64,000 bases of DNA from Bradyrhizobium diazoefficiens (GCF_016616235.1 NZ_CP067100.1:2663001-2727000), one strand, 5' to 3'; counted from the stretch's first letter, positions 1 through 8,970 are shown. Program-made: numbers and translations. The notes: generated from the sequence alone by a model not told the origin.

Positions 1-1910
1 ATCGCGCTGCTGGCCACCCACGCCGGTGCGCCGGGAATGTGGGCGCCGGCAGGGTCGAAATCGGTGAAACGCGCGTGGGTCTGGGCGACGTCGAGATCGA
101 CCGTCATCCACGGCAGCGGCTTGTACTGGTTCGTCCACTCGACGCCGACGCGGCGGCTGGGCCGGCTCGGCTCGGTGGTGCCGGCGTCCCCGACGAACAG
201 CAGCTCCGAGTCGAAATCGAGCACGAACACTGCCAGCGAGCTGGTGAGACCCTCGATCACCTTGGTGCGGATGCCGAGCTCGGCGCCGCGCGAGCGCACC
301 AGCAGCGGCACGCGCTCGAGCGGGGTTACCTTGTCGTTGGGATCGACGGTGATGGTCGCGCCGCGGATGTCGTTGCTGTGCAGGCCGTAGCCGGCATTGC
401 CGTAGAGCTCGGTCTTGGACCAGGGGCCGAGCACGATGCCGGCCTTCGGGCTCATCATCGACGCCTGCGCGTTGCCTGAATTCTCCGGCGTATCGCTAAA
501 GACGTGGCCGGCGAAAAAATCCTCGCGGATGCCGATCGTGGTGTGCAGCCAGTCCTTCCAGTGCGTGGTCGTGTCGGTCCAGAGGCCGACATTGCCCTCC
601 TGCACGCGGTCCTCGCGCACGGTCGAGAGCCATGCGCGCTGCTCGGTCTTGAACAGCCCGACGTGGATATCGTCATAGCGGCTCTGCACCCCGACGCGGG
701 TCTGCGATTCGAGAGAGGCGAAGCGCCAGTCGAACGTGTGCCGCGCATCGACGCCGCCGAGCGTGCGACCGTCGAGCTGGCTGAACTGGTCGCCATTGAC
801 GGGATTGTCGAGGAAATAGGTGAAATTGTTGAACAGCCGCAGGTCGGAGCGCACGACATAGGCGCTGACATTGGTCTGTCCGTGCTCGCTCGACTGCGCC
901 CAGTTGCTCGACAGGCTGAATCGGCTGGAGGTGCCGCCATCGGTCGGATCGAGCGTGCCGAAACGGTTGATGAGGCCCTGGTCGATCGCGCGTTGCGGGA
1001 CCTGGTCGGTCGAATTCCAGCCGTTGGAATAGGCCATCGCCGTCAGCGTCAGGCCATCGGTCGCGGTGCCCTGGCTGTAGCGCAGCACGCCGTTCAGCTT
1101 GCGGACATCGTCGGGCACGTCCCAGGGACCGTCATACTTGCTCGCTTCGAACGCCGTCAGCAGCGTGCCGGCACCCACCGCGGTCGATCCCGCTGCCAAT
1201 GCGCGGCGATAGCCGAAGCTGCCGAAGGTCATCTCGGCGACGTTGTGCGGCAGCTTGTTGACATAGTCGATCGCCACGGCGCCGGCGGATGCGAAGTCGC
1301 CCTGGTCGGCGAAATACGGGCCCTTGCGCACATTGACCGACTGGATCAGCTCGGGGATGAGAAAATTGATGTCAGCGTAGCCTTGCCCATGCCCGTGGGT
1401 CGGCATGTTGACGGGCATGCCGTCCACGCTGATCGCGAGATCGGTGCCGTGATCGAGATTGAATCCGCGCAGAAAATACTGGTTGGCTTTGCCCTCGCCG
1501 GAATGCTGCGTGACGATCAGGCCCGGCACCACCTCCAGCGCCTCGCCAGGCCGGGAGAACGGGACTGCGTTGACCTCCGTGCCGCTGATACGCGTTGCGC
1601 TAGCGGCGCTGGGTTGCAGCGCAGACGCGCCGGCGGGCTCCGCGCCGGCCGCACCGCCGCTCTCGGTCGGACTGTCTATGCGGGCGGCAGCATGACTGCG
1701 CAGACCACGGTCCTTCGGCGGCTTTCTGCGGGCCTGCCGTTTGGCAGGCTGATTGTCCGGTGCTGCAACGCTGACCGGCGGAAGCTCGGCGGACGCAGTG
1801 GAGCCGACGTCGTGGGCGGCGGTCGGGAGCGTGCACAGGGCGGACGATGCGGCAGCCGACAACACCCGCGACAAGACCCTACGCACCACGATGTTCCGCA
1901 CGACAACCAC
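1..1910 (-). CDS. TonB-dependent outer-membrane receptor (C-terminal end outside window)
   Basis: The reading frame is open from a GTG near 1910 to the window edge, so about 636 residues are visible and the last barrel strands are missing. The N-terminus has a basic then hydrophobic segment ending near Ala-Ala-His, which fits a signal peptide. A long Pro/Ala/Lys-rich linker follows. The plug domain begins with the stretch VNAVPFSRPGEALEVVPGL and continues with the typical FLRGFNLDHGTD and SVDGMPVNMPTHGHGQGYAD segments. The remainder reads as beta-barrel. The ligand cannot be told from sequence; siderophore, cobalamin or a metallophore are all possible. No exbB/tonB or periplasmic binding protein lies beside it. 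The start is uncertain because several GTG codons are in frame (1934, 1910, 1901) and no clear ribosome site decides between them. Confidence 0.88.
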   Translation of the reverse strand, partial: MVVVRNIVVRRVLSRVLSAAASSALCTLPTAAHDVGSTASAELPPVSVAAPDNQPAKRQARRKPPKDRGLRSHAAARIDSPTESGGAAGAEPAGASALQPSAASATRISGTEVNAVPFSRPGEALEVVPGLIVTQHSGEGKANQYFLRGFNLDHGTDLAISVDGMPVNMPTHGHGQGYADINFLIPELIQSVNVRKGPYFADQGDFASAGAVAIDYVNKLPHNVAEMTFGSFGYRRALAAGSTAVGAGTLLTAFEASKYDGPWDVPDDVRKLNGVLRYSQGTATDGLTLTAMAYSNGWNSTDQVPQRAIDQGLINRFGTLDPTDGGTSSRFSLSSNWAQSSEHGQTNVSAYVVRSDLRLFNNFTYFLDNPVNGDQFSQLDGRTLGGVDARHTFDWRFASLESQTRVGVQSRYDDIHVGLFKTEQRAWLSTVREDRVQEGNVGLWTDTTTHWKDWLHTTIGIREDFFAGHVFSDTPENSGNAQASMMSPKAGIVLGPWSKTELYGNAGYGLHSNDIRGATITVDPNDKVTPLERVPLLVRSRGAELGIRTKVIEGLTSSLAVFVLDFDSELLFVGDAGTTEPSRPSRRVGVEWTNQYKPLPWMTVDLDVAQTHARFTDFDPAGAHIPGAPAWVASSA

Positions 1911-1940
1911 AGCAGTCCAATAACAAAGCTGCACTATGGC

Positions 1941-1980
1941 AGATCAGTATGACGATTCAGCAACAATATCATACTGGTCT
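1941..1980. promoter_or_regulatory. Inverted repeat upstream of the TonB receptor gene, candidate operator
   Basis: AGATCAGTATGA (1941-1952) and TCATACTGGTCT (1969-1980) form a 12-bp inverted repeat with one mismatch around a 16-bp spacer, about 31 bp before the receptor start. It has no T-tract and so does not look like a terminator. A repressor or activator site is likely, but the repeat does not match a box I can name. The rest of the 308-bp gap between the receptor and the next gene shows nothing else I can support. Confidence 0.4.
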
Positions 1981-2218
1981 TCGCCGGACATTGCGAATCG
2001 GGCATTGATGCAGTCACGGCGTCGCAGGGGAATGAGCCGTTGAAACATTGGCGCAATGGCCGCTGCTTCGCACAGATGTCACACGGGTGACCGATAAGCC
2101 TTGCTTCCCTCAGGCGACCTGATCCTTGGCAGGGGCTGCTTGTCTTGTGTACGTGGGTCGTCAGCTATCCGTGACTGAGAAATATTGTGCTGCTGGCAAT
2201 TGCCTGATGACGAGGGAC

Positions 2219-2887
2219 ATGAGCGCAGATCGGGCGATACGGCGGACATCGCCATGGCTTGCTTCCATGCTGGCGCCTCTGCTCGCCGTTTCCGCGCCGA
2301 GCTTTGCGCTCCCGTCTGATTTCTCGGATGCCGACGCCCCAGCCTACGTCGTGCCGGCGCCCGACCGTCCGCTGATGGAGGCTCCCGCAATTTCGGCACC
2401 GGCAGTTGCTCCCACGGCGCCATCGCCATCGCGTGTCAAAAGGGAGGCGATGAAGGGCAATCCGCTCTGGGCGGTTCCGCTTGCGACGCTGTCGGAAACA
2501 GGCGACCGGCCGATCTTTTCGGCCTCGCGGCGGCCGCCACCCGTGGCTTCAATATCTGCGCCGAGCGCACCGCCGCCGCCAAAGCCGCCGGACCCGCCGC
2601 AGGCCGAGTTGCGGCTGGTGTTGGTCGGAACCGTCATCGGCGGCGATCAGAGTGTCGGGATCTTTGTCGACGAGAAGAGCAAGGCCACGCTGCGCCTGAA
2701 GCTCGACGGCGACTATCAGGGCTGGAAGCTTCTGTCGGTGCATCGCCGGGAGGTGATCATGGCGCGCGGCGAGTTGACCGAGACGTTGGAGCTCACCAAA
2801 CGAGGTGAGGGCGCGTCCGCAAATGTATCGACCGTTGCGGAAAGCACGGCGAAGCGCGGAAGCTCGCACACGGCTCAGTACGACTAA
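2219..2887 (+). CDS. Secreted protein with a GspC/GspN-like domain
   Basis: This protein of about 222 residues has an N-terminal signal sequence (hydrophobic WLASMLAPLLAVSAPSFA). A Pro/Ala-rich linker and then the motif GNPLWAVPLATLSETGDRPI follow, and the protein ends in a compact C-terminal domain (RLVLVGTVIGGDQSVGIFVD to GELTETLEL). That arrangement resembles the periplasmic homology region of type II secretion proteins GspC/GspN or pilus protein PilP. No other secretion genes are nearby, so a role in secretion is only inferred from this resemblance. The frame is open further upstream (TTG at 2126, ATG at 2207). I chose the ATG at 2219, which has GAGGG just before it, though the spacing is short. 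Confidence 0.55.
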   Translation: MSADRAIRRTSPWLASMLAPLLAVSAPSFALPSDFSDADAPAYVVPAPDRPLMEAPAISAPAVAPTAPSPSRVKREAMKGNPLWAVPLATLSETGDRPIFSASRRPPPVASISAPSAPPPPKPPDPPQAELRLVLVGTVIGGDQSVGIFVDEKSKATLRLKLDGDYQGWKLLSVHRREVIMARGELTETLELTKRGEGASANVSTVAESTAKRGSSHTAQYD

Positions 2888-3276
2888 GCGAGCCCTCGCG
2901 CCGCGATCGCGGTCATCTCGAGCTTGACGCCCGGACCGAGATCCGCCACGCCGATTGCAGCGCGCGCCGGCAGATGCGCTTCTGCGAAATGCGCCTTCCA
3001 GGCCGCATTGAACTCGGCCTTCTCCTTGAGGTCGGTCATGTAGATGGTCACCTGCAAGACCTTGGACAGATCGGATTCGAGGGTCTTCAGCAGCTGCGCA
3101 AGCTGCCGGAGCACGTCGTTGGCCTGGCCCGACATGTCGAGGCTGGTGTCTTCGGGGACGATTCCGCCGATGTAGAGTACGCCGTTGTGCTCGACCACCT
3201 CGTGGAGCAGTCCTTCATAGGGCAAGACGCGATTGATCATGAGAGGGACCGATATTGCTCGAGGAATGGGGCGCAT
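2884..3276 (-). CDS. RidA family protein (enamine/imine deaminase)
   Basis: This 130-residue protein belongs to the YjgF/YER057c/UK114 fold. Family members hydrolyse reactive enamines and imines released by PLP enzymes, usually as cytoplasmic trimers. Visible family features are LYIGGIVPEDTSLDMSGQ near the front, the helix LKTLESDLSKVLQVTIYMTD, and PARAAIGVADLGPGVKLEM, in which Arg of PARAA normally contacts the substrate carboxylate. GGAAG lies 8 nt before the ATG at 3276; an upstream ATG at 3294 and a downstream one are alternatives. The stop codon overlaps the stop of the convergent upstream gene by 4 bp. The substrate is unknown. Confidence 0.85.
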   Translation of the reverse strand: MRPIPRAISVPLMINRVLPYEGLLHEVVEHNGVLYIGGIVPEDTSLDMSGQANDVLRQLAQLLKTLESDLSKVLQVTIYMTDLKEKAEFNAAWKAHFAEAHLPARAAIGVADLGPGVKLEMTAIAARGLA

Positions 3277-3454
3277 ATCGCACACTTCCATCATCGAGGC
3301 GAGGGCTGAGCGAGGTCGGAGACCTTCGTTCGATGGAACGTTCGCCAGACCGCAGAGTGTGCGGGGGAGCCCAGCGTTTGCGTCAGCCCGATCTCAATGA
3401 CATCGGGACCGGGATCGGTATACTGCCACCGTGCACCGGAACAAGGATCAGGCG

Positions 3455-5776
3455 ATGGACGACACGATTGGCTTCCCCGACCCCGGCCTCGACCTGTCGG
3501 ACGGCTTCAAGCCGCACACCTCGCATTGGGGCGTGTTTTCCGCGCGTCAAAGCGAGGCCGGCCTTGAGGTTCGGGCCTATGCGGGCGACCCCGATCCGAA
3601 CGGCATCATCGACAATTTTCCCGGCGCGCTGCGCCATCAGGCGCGCATCGCCCAGCCGGCGATCCGCCGTGGCTGGCTCGAGCGCGGACCGGGTCCGGAC
3701 AATCGCCGCGGCCGCGACGAATTCGTCTCCGTCAGCTGGGAGAAGGCGCTCGATCTGCTCGGCGACGAGCTCGGCCGCATCCGCGATACGCGCGGCCCCG
3801 GCGCCGTGTTCGGCGGCTCCTATGGCTGGTCGAGCGCGGGCCGCTTCCATCACGCCCAGAGCCAGGTGCATCGCTTCCTCAACATCGCGATGGGCGGCTA
3901 TGTGCGTTCGGTGAATTCCTATTCCTCAGGCGCGTCCTCGGTGCTGTTGCCGCAGATCCTGGCGGGCTACGAGGACATCACCAAGCGCAACGTCACCTGG
4001 GAGCAGATCGCCGCTCACACCGATATCGTGCTCGCGTTCGGCGGCATGGCGCTGAAGAACTCGATGGTGGCGGGCGGCTCGATCAGCAAGCATGTCGAGC
4101 GCGGCGCCATGGCGGCTGCGCGCCGCCGCGGCTGCGAGTTCATCCTGGTCAGCCCCTTGCGTGAGGACCTGCCGGTCGAGGCCGGCGCCGAATGGATGAC
4201 CTGCGTGCCTGGCACCGATACCGCCTTGATGCTCGGCATCGTCCACACGCTGGTCAGCGAGAATTTGCACGACCAGGCCTTCCTCGATCGCTACACCGAA
4301 GGCTGGCCGGTCTTCCTGCGTTATCTCACCGGCGAGAGCGACGGGCAGCCCAAGCATGCCGAGTGGGCCGCGGCGATCTCAGGCGTCGATGCGAATACGA
4401 TCCGCACACTGGCGCATCGCCTTGCCGGCAAGCGCGCGCTCATCACCGTCTCGCATTCGCTCCAGCGCGCCGAGCATGGCGAGCAGCCGGTGTGGATGGG
4501 CATGGTGCTGGCGGCCGCGCTCGGCCAGATCGGCCTTCCCGGCGGCGGCTACGCCTATTCGCTCGGAGCGATCGGCTATTACGGCCGCCGCGTCAACGAC
4601 GTGCCGGGGCCGACGCTGGGGCAGGGCCGCAACGGCGTCCGCGATTTCATTCCGGTGGCGCGCATCGCCGACATGCTGCTCAACCCTGGAAGCACCTATC
4701 GCTACAACGGCGAGACGCGGACCTATCCGCACATCCGCCTGGTCTACTGGGCCGGCGGCAATCCCTTCCATCATCACCAGGACATCAACCGCCTGCGCAA
4801 GGCGTTTGCGCAAGTCGATACATTCGTCGTGCATGATCTCGGCTGGACTGCCACCGCACGCCACGCCGATATCGTGCTGCCCGCGACCATGACGCTCGAG
4901 CGCGAGGACATCGGCTATTCCAGCAACGACCCCTTGATGGTGGCGATGCACCGCATCGCCGAGCCGTATGGGCTGGCGCGGGACGACTACGAGATCTTTG
5001 CCGATCTCGCCGAGCGTCTCGGCGCGCGCGAACCCTTCACCGAAGGACGCACCTCGCGGCAATGGCTGGAGCATCTCTACGAGCCGACCCGCGCCTCGCT
5101 CGCAGCGCGCGGCCTCGAAGCCCCGAGCTTCGAGGAATTCTGGCGGCGCGGCAGCCTCATTGTGCCGCAGCAGCCTGATGATGGCGGCCGGCTGCGCAGT
5201 TTTCGCGAAGATCCGGTCGCGCATGCCTTGCCGACGCCGAGCGGCCGCATCGAGATCTATTCGGCCAAGATCGCTGGCCATGGCGATGCCGATTGCCCGG
5301 GCCATCCGGTCTGGCTCGACAAGACCGACATGCCGAAGCCCGGTGCGCCGTGCTTCCTCGTCGCCAACCAGCCGGTGACGCGCCTGCACAGCCAGCTCGA
5401 TTTCGGCGGCCATTCGCTTGGCGCAAAACATCGCGGCCGCGAAGTCGCGCGCATGAATCCGCGCGATGCGGACGCGCGCGGCATCAAGGACGGCGACGTC
5501 ATCCGCCTGTTCAACGAACGCGGCGCGTGCCTTGCCGCCGTTCACGTCACCGATGGAATCGCACCCGGCGTCGTGCAACTTCCGACCGGCGCCTGGTACG
5601 ATCCCATGGACCCCGAAGACGACGCTCCGCTCTGCGTGCACGGCAATCCAAACGTGCTTACCCGCGACATCGGCACGTCGTCATTCGCGCAAGGCTGCAC
5701 GGGGCAACTGACGACGGTGGAAGTGGAGAAGTTCACCGGCAATCTGCCGCCGATCCGGGCGTTTGATCCGGTGTAG
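3455..5776 (+). CDS. bisC: Molybdopterin-dependent oxidoreductase of the DMSO reductase family, biotin sulfoxide reductase type
   Basis: This 773-residue protein matches the length of BisC/TorA/DorA enzymes. It has no N-terminal Cys cluster for an Fe-S centre. The segment GGSYGWSSAGRFHHAQSQ carries the Ser expected to ligate molybdenum. Further family blocks include YWAGGNPFHHHQDINRLRKA and a C-terminal molybdopterin-dinucleotide domain with LVANQPVTRLHSQLDFG. There is no twin-arginine signal, which favours a cytoplasmic BisC-like enzyme over periplasmic TMAO or DMSO reductase. Known BisC reduces biotin sulfoxide and free methionine sulfoxide. AAGGA lies 7 nt before the chosen ATG, preferred over a GTG at 3431. 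OsmC and MsrA genes follow on the same strand, suggesting repair of sulfoxides and peroxides. Confidence 0.8.
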   Translation: MDDTIGFPDPGLDLSDGFKPHTSHWGVFSARQSEAGLEVRAYAGDPDPNGIIDNFPGALRHQARIAQPAIRRGWLERGPGPDNRRGRDEFVSVSWEKALDLLGDELGRIRDTRGPGAVFGGSYGWSSAGRFHHAQSQVHRFLNIAMGGYVRSVNSYSSGASSVLLPQILAGYEDITKRNVTWEQIAAHTDIVLAFGGMALKNSMVAGGSISKHVERGAMAAARRRGCEFILVSPLREDLPVEAGAEWMTCVPGTDTALMLGIVHTLVSENLHDQAFLDRYTEGWPVFLRYLTGESDGQPKHAEWAAAISGVDANTIRTLAHRLAGKRALITVSHSLQRAEHGEQPVWMGMVLAAALGQIGLPGGGYAYSLGAIGYYGRRVNDVPGPTLGQGRNGVRDFIPVARIADMLLNPGSTYRYNGETRTYPHIRLVYWAGGNPFHHHQDINRLRKAFAQVDTFVVHDLGWTATARHADIVLPATMTLEREDIGYSSNDPLMVAMHRIAEPYGLARDDYEIFADLAERLGAREPFTEGRTSRQWLEHLYEPTRASLAARGLEAPSFEEFWRRGSLIVPQQPDDGGRLRSFREDPVAHALPTPSGRIEIYSAKIAGHGDADCPGHPVWLDKTDMPKPGAPCFLVANQPVTRLHSQLDFGGHSLGAKHRGREVARMNPRDADARGIKDGDVIRLFNERGACLAAVHVTDGIAPGVVQLPTGAWYDPMDPEDDAPLCVHGNPNVLTRDIGTSSFAQGCTGQLTTVEVEKFTGNLPPIRAFDPV

Positions 5777-5916
5777 GAAGCTTTGGACGTAATCCGAGGC
5801 CGCAATGACGGAGTCCGGCAGCAAACGCCGATGAACGGGCCGCAGGCGGTCACGCTGATGTCGCCTTTCACCGGTACGGAGCGCCGGTGCTCGAAAAACA
5901 AACAGGGAGAACCAAG

Positions 5917-6339
5917 ATGATCCGCAAGGCAAAGGCAGTCTGGAAGGGCACCGGTCGCGATGGCGCCGGCCACCTGTCGAGCGAATCCGGCGTGCTCGCC
6001 GAGACGCCCTATTCGTTCAAGACCCGGTTCGAGAACGAGAAGGGCACCAATCCCGAAGAGTTGATCGCGGCCGCCCATGCCGGCTGCTTCACCATGGCGC
6101 TGGCCTTCGGCCTGCAGATGGCCGGTTTCACGCCGGATGAGCTCTCGACCGAAGCCGCCGTCACGCTCGAGCCCGAGGGCAAAGGTTTCAAGATCAGCAA
6201 GTCGGCGCTCACCTTGCGCGCCAAGGTACCGGACCTCGACGATGCCGGTTTTGCCAAGTTCGCCGGTGAGGCCGAGAAGAACTGCCCGGTGTCGAAGCTC
6301 CTCAACGCCGAGATCACGCTCGACGCCAAGCTGGGCTAG
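5917..6339 (+). CDS. OsmC family peroxiredoxin
   Basis: This 140-residue protein has the OsmC/Ohr fold. The peroxidatic Cys lies in [11 protein letters not shown] and the resolving Cys in EKNCPVSK. The phrase [15 protein letters not shown] and the spacing are those of the OsmC branch (YhfA/OsmC), which reduces organic and inorganic peroxides with dithiol donors. GGGAG stands a short distance before the ATG at 5917; the frame extends upstream to 5887 but lacks a ribosome site. It sits between the BisC-like enzyme and msrA and is followed by a hairpin. Confidence 0.9.
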   Translation: MIRKAKAVWKGTGRDGAGHLSSESGVLAETPYSFKTRFENEKGTNPEELIAAAHAGCFTMALAFGLQMAGFTPDELSTEAAVTLEPEGKGFKISKSALTLRAKVPDLDDAGFAKFAGEAEKNCPVSKLLNAEITLDAKLG

Positions 6340-6353
6340 TAACGAGCTCTCAA

Positions 6354-6385
6354 TGTCCATCCGGTTCTGAGGAACCGGGTGGACA
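6354..6385 (+). terminator. Hairpin after the OsmC gene
   Basis: TGTCCATCCGGTTC (6354-6367) pairs with GAACCGGGTGGACA (6372-6385) through a TGAG tetraloop, 14 base pairs with one G-U. There is no U-run after it, so termination would be weak or Rho-assisted. It lies 14 bp after the OsmC stop codon. Confidence 0.5.
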
Positions 6386-6467
6386 TAAACGGACTGCCTG
6401 CCTTCCGGCCGGGCCGCGGAAAGCATATGTTGACGCAGATGCAGAGCGATCAATCGGGAGCGGACAG

Positions 6468-6983
6468 ATGACGACGGAGCGCGCAGTTTTGGCCGGAGGC
6501 TGTTTCTGGGGCATGCAGGATCTGATCCGCAAGCAGCCCGGCGTGATCTCGACGCGTGTCGGCTACACCGGCGGGCATGTGAAGAACGCCACCTATCGCA
6601 ATCACGACGGCCACGCCGAAGCGATCGAGATCATCTTCGATCCCGCCAAGACCAGCTTCCGGACCATGCTGGAGTTCTTTTTCCAGATCCACGATCCCAC
6701 CACGCTCAACCGCCAGGGCAATGATCTCGGCACGAGCTATCGCTCGGCGATCTTCTACACCAGCGAGGAGCAGAAGCGGATCGCCGAGGACACCATCGCA
6801 GACGTCGAGGCGTCGGGCCTGTGGCCCGGCAAGGTGGTGACCGAGGTCGCGCCGGCCCGCGAATTCTGGGAAGCCGAGCCGGAGCATCAGGATTATCTCG
6901 AACGTTATCCCGGTGGCTACACCTGCCACTTCGTCCGGCCCGGCTGGAAGCTGCCGCGGCGTGCGGCTGTTGTGGGCGGGTAG
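6468..6983 (+). CDS. msrA: Peptide methionine sulfoxide reductase A
   Basis: This 171-residue protein has the MsrA signature GGCFWG with the nucleophilic Cys near residue 12. It also has the conserved [19 protein letters not shown] and [23 protein letters not shown] blocks. The enzyme reduces methionine-S-sulfoxide in proteins using thioredoxin. The C-terminal segment has a single further Cys (PGGYTCHF), which may act as a resolving residue. The ATG at 6468 follows GGAGCGGACAG, a good ribosome site. The length is normal for the family and there is no signal peptide, so it is cytoplasmic. Confidence 0.95.
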   Translation: MTTERAVLAGGCFWGMQDLIRKQPGVISTRVGYTGGHVKNATYRNHDGHAEAIEIIFDPAKTSFRTMLEFFFQIHDPTTLNRQGNDLGTSYRSAIFYTSEEQKRIAEDTIADVEASGLWPGKVVTEVAPAREFWEAEPEHQDYLERYPGGYTCHFVRPGWKLPRRAAVVGG

Positions 6984-6997
6984 AGAAGACCTAGTCT

Positions 6998-7042
6998 GCA
7001 TGATCCGGAAAAGTGCGTGGCGGTTTTCCGAAAAGATCATGC
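6998..7042. repeat. Dispersed hairpin repeat of the Rhizobiales GATCCGGAAAA type
   Basis: GCATGATCCGGAAAA begins at 6998, and its imperfect complement ends in GATCATGC at 7042. From memory this sequence belongs to a hairpin element common between genes of Bradyrhizobium and relatives; no search was run. It lies just after msrA. Confidence 0.5.
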
Positions 7043-7053
7043 GCAAATAGAGC

Positions 7054-7094
7054 TAAAGCGCGATGATGATCCATCCCGATCTCATCGCGCTTTA
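7054..7094. terminator. Perfect 13-bp hairpin between convergent genes
   Basis: TAAAGCGCGATGA (7054-7066) pairs perfectly with TCATCGCGCTTTA (7082-7094) around a 15-nt loop. It separates msrA from the convergent gene that ends at 7092, and could act as a terminator in both directions. The stop codon of the convergent gene is part of the stem. Confidence 0.55.
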
Positions 7095-7778
7095 GTCCGG
7101 CAGCCGCGAGAAGCGGAAATCGCAGTGGCTCGCGCCGCCGGCCAGGGTCTGTGTCCTTTCCAGGCGGATGCCGCGCGTTGCATAGGCGTCGAAATCAAGC
7201 CCGCAAATGTTCGGCAGGATCTCCTTGTCGCCGTGGCGGGCGGCAAATTTGCAGAAGCCGCAGGCCTTGTAATCGATGCCGAACTCGAAATCGTCACCCG
7301 GGCGAGGCTCGACGAAATCGTAGACGAAATCTTCCGGAAACGCGTCCTGATGGCTTCTTGTCGCGCTTCTTGCAGCCTGCTGGCGCAGCACGGCCTGGTT
7401 CTCTGACGACATGAATTGACGTCCCGAGGCGAGACGTTCCGCTTCTGGCACGGTGAGCAATTGCGCCTTGTAGGTTTCCCGCTCGATCTCGCCGATCACG
7501 GGCATCGGCACGCCGTGCCGCCGCAGCACGCGGCTGATCGCCATGAAGCCCATCAGACGCATGAAGAAGTCGCTCATGCGGTTTGCCGTGCCGCCGACGT
7601 AGGGCATCCGGGTGAGCACGATCTCGAATTCGTCCATCACCTGTTGTCTGATCCCACCAACGCCGGAGAGATGTGCGCGCTCGCGCAGCATCGCTTCGGC
7701 AAGGTCGAGTCGATCGCGCATGGCGGCCTCCATGGCGTCGCGATGCGTTTCGTAAAAGGGATGGACGGTCTCAGCCAT
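7092..7778 (-). CDS. L-2-amino-thiazoline-4-carboxylate hydrolase-like protein
   Basis: This 228-residue protein resembles the ATC-hydrolase-like family. Family features are the Cys-rich segment YKACGFCKFAARHG and the C-terminal GGASHCDFRFSR. The named activity (ring opening of an L-cysteine precursor in Pseudomonas) is known for few members, and many homologues have no proven function, so the substrate here is uncertain. There is no signal peptide. The ATG at 7778 opens the frame. It lies head to tail with a RidA gene (gap 47 bp) and may share its transcript; RidA proteins often accompany amino-acid or imine chemistry. Confidence 0.6.
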   Translation of the reverse strand: MAETVHPFYETHRDAMEAAMRDRLDLAEAMLRERAHLSGVGGIRQQVMDEFEIVLTRMPYVGGTANRMSDFFMRLMGFMAISRVLRRHGVPMPVIGEIERETYKAQLLTVPEAERLASGRQFMSSENQAVLRQQAARSATRSHQDAFPEDFVYDFVEPRPGDDFEFGIDYKACGFCKFAARHGDKEILPNICGLDFDAYATRGIRLERTQTLAGGASHCDFRFSRLPD

Positions 7779-7825
7779 TGGACACCTGACACAGTTGGCT
7801 TATCGCAAAGCCGGCGAAGCCGATT

Positions 7826-8218
7826 TCATTCCGCGGCAATCGCCTCGATCTCCAGCAGCCATTTGCTGTCGACGGTCTGGGCGACCACGACCGTCAGCGC
7901 AGGCTGATGATCGGCGAGCATCGCGCGGCGAATGGTGCGGTTAGCCGCGAGCTGCGCCCGGTCGGTCAGGAACGTGGTGACCTTGACCAGATGCTCGACG
8001 CCAAGGCCGGCGGCGGCGAGCACCTCCTTGACGTTGCGCCAGGCCTGCTCGCACTGCGCCTCGAAGCCTTCCGGAACGGTGCCGCCGGATCTCTCGGGCA
8101 CTTGGCCGCTGATGAACAGCAGGCGGCGATGCTGCTTCAGTTCAAGTCCCATGCAGTAGCCGCCGGCGGGCGGGTGGACCCTTGCGGGATTGTGGCCGAC
8201 GATATCAGGTAGGGGCAT
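7826..8218 (-). CDS. RidA family protein
   Basis: This is the second RidA-fold protein in the window, 130 residues. It shows RLLFISGQVPERSGGTVPEGFEAQ, then AWRNVKEVLAAAGLGVEHLVKVTTFLTD, which is the usual family layout. The position of the usual PARAA Arg is replaced by HQPALTVV, so the carboxylate-binding Arg appears absent; such members often have other roles than RidA itself. GGAG precedes the ATG at 8218 by a normal distance, while a longer frame up to 8365 has no support. It is divergent from the LysR-type gene that follows, so it may be a regulatory target. Confidence 0.8.
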   Translation of the reverse strand: MPLPDIVGHNPARVHPPAGGYCMGLELKQHRRLLFISGQVPERSGGTVPEGFEAQCEQAWRNVKEVLAAAGLGVEHLVKVTTFLTDRAQLAANRTIRRAMLADHQPALTVVVAQTVDSKWLLEIEAIAAE

Positions 8219-8346
8219 AGGGTGTCTCCGGATTGCGGGCTGACCGTATCCGGCGGCATCGCGGCGGCGCAAAGCATAGTTGCTGCGGTTCAGCGCAAGA
8301 AAATCTATTGCAAGGCGAGGCCGCATCAGTGTCAAGCTCATGCGCG

Positions 8347-8970
8347 ATGACCTACGCCCTTCCACCGCTCAACGCGCTCCGCGCATTCGAAGCCGCCGCG
8401 CGGCATCTCAGCTTCAAGCTGGCCGCGCACGAGCTGCATGTGACGCCCGCCGCCGTGGGTCAGCAGGTGAAAGCGCTGGAGGCGCGGCTCGGCGTGCAGC
8501 TGTTCGAGCGCCTGCATAAGCAGCTGATCCTCACCGCGGCAGGGCAGGCCTATCTGCCCGGCGTATCCGAAGGCTTTCGCCACATCGCGGACGCGACCTC
8601 GCAATTGAAGCCGGCAGGTACCGTGCTGCTGCAATTGGGCGTTTATGGCAGCTTCGACCTGCGCCGCCTCGATCTGGCGGTGTTTCGCAGCGCGCATGCC
8701 GAGATCGGCTTGCGCGTGCTGCAGCCGGCAGGCCTGCACGAGCTGGTCGAGGGCAAGGTCGACCTCCTGATCGCCCGCGGTCTCGGCCGCCATCCGGGCT
8801 ATCGCTGCGACAGGGTCACGGAAGGATCCGGCCTGGGTGACTGGCTGATCGCGCCCGAAGGCACCGCGGATTGTCCTGAAATCGTCAGCTTTCGCGGCTG
8901 GCTGCGCGCCGCATCAGTCGAGAAGCCGCTCGCAGGCCGCCCGCGTCTGGTCGGCACCGTCGGAAGTTGA
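8347..8970 (+). CDS. Short LysR-family transcriptional regulator
   Basis: The N-terminal winged helix-turn-helix is complete and of the GcvA subgroup (LPPLNALRAFEAAARHLSFK, then AVGQQVKALEARLGVQLFER). The whole protein has only 207 residues against about 300 for the family. The effector domain keeps its first part and a C-terminal-like stretch (CPEIVSFRGWLR), so roughly 90 residues are missing from its centre. It may be a compact functional form or an internally deleted gene. It is divergent from a RidA gene. Confidence 0.75.
   Translation: MTYALPPLNALRAFEAAARHLSFKLAAHELHVTPAAVGQQVKALEARLGVQLFERLHKQLILTAAGQAYLPGVSEGFRHIADATSQLKPAGTVLLQLGVYGSFDLRRLDLAVFRSAHAEIGLRVLQPAGLHELVEGKVDLLIARGLGRHPGYRCDRVTEGSGLGDWLIAPEGTADCPEIVSFRGWLRAASVEKPLAGRPRLVGTVGS

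Noticed and set aside
504..1952. Long open frame on the plus strand
   Set aside because: It lies antisense to a TonB receptor with clear domains and has biased, Arg/Gly-rich translation; it is a shadow of high-GC third positions.
4379..5641. 420-codon minus-strand frame
   Set aside because: It is antisense to the molybdoenzyme gene and has no recognisable domain.
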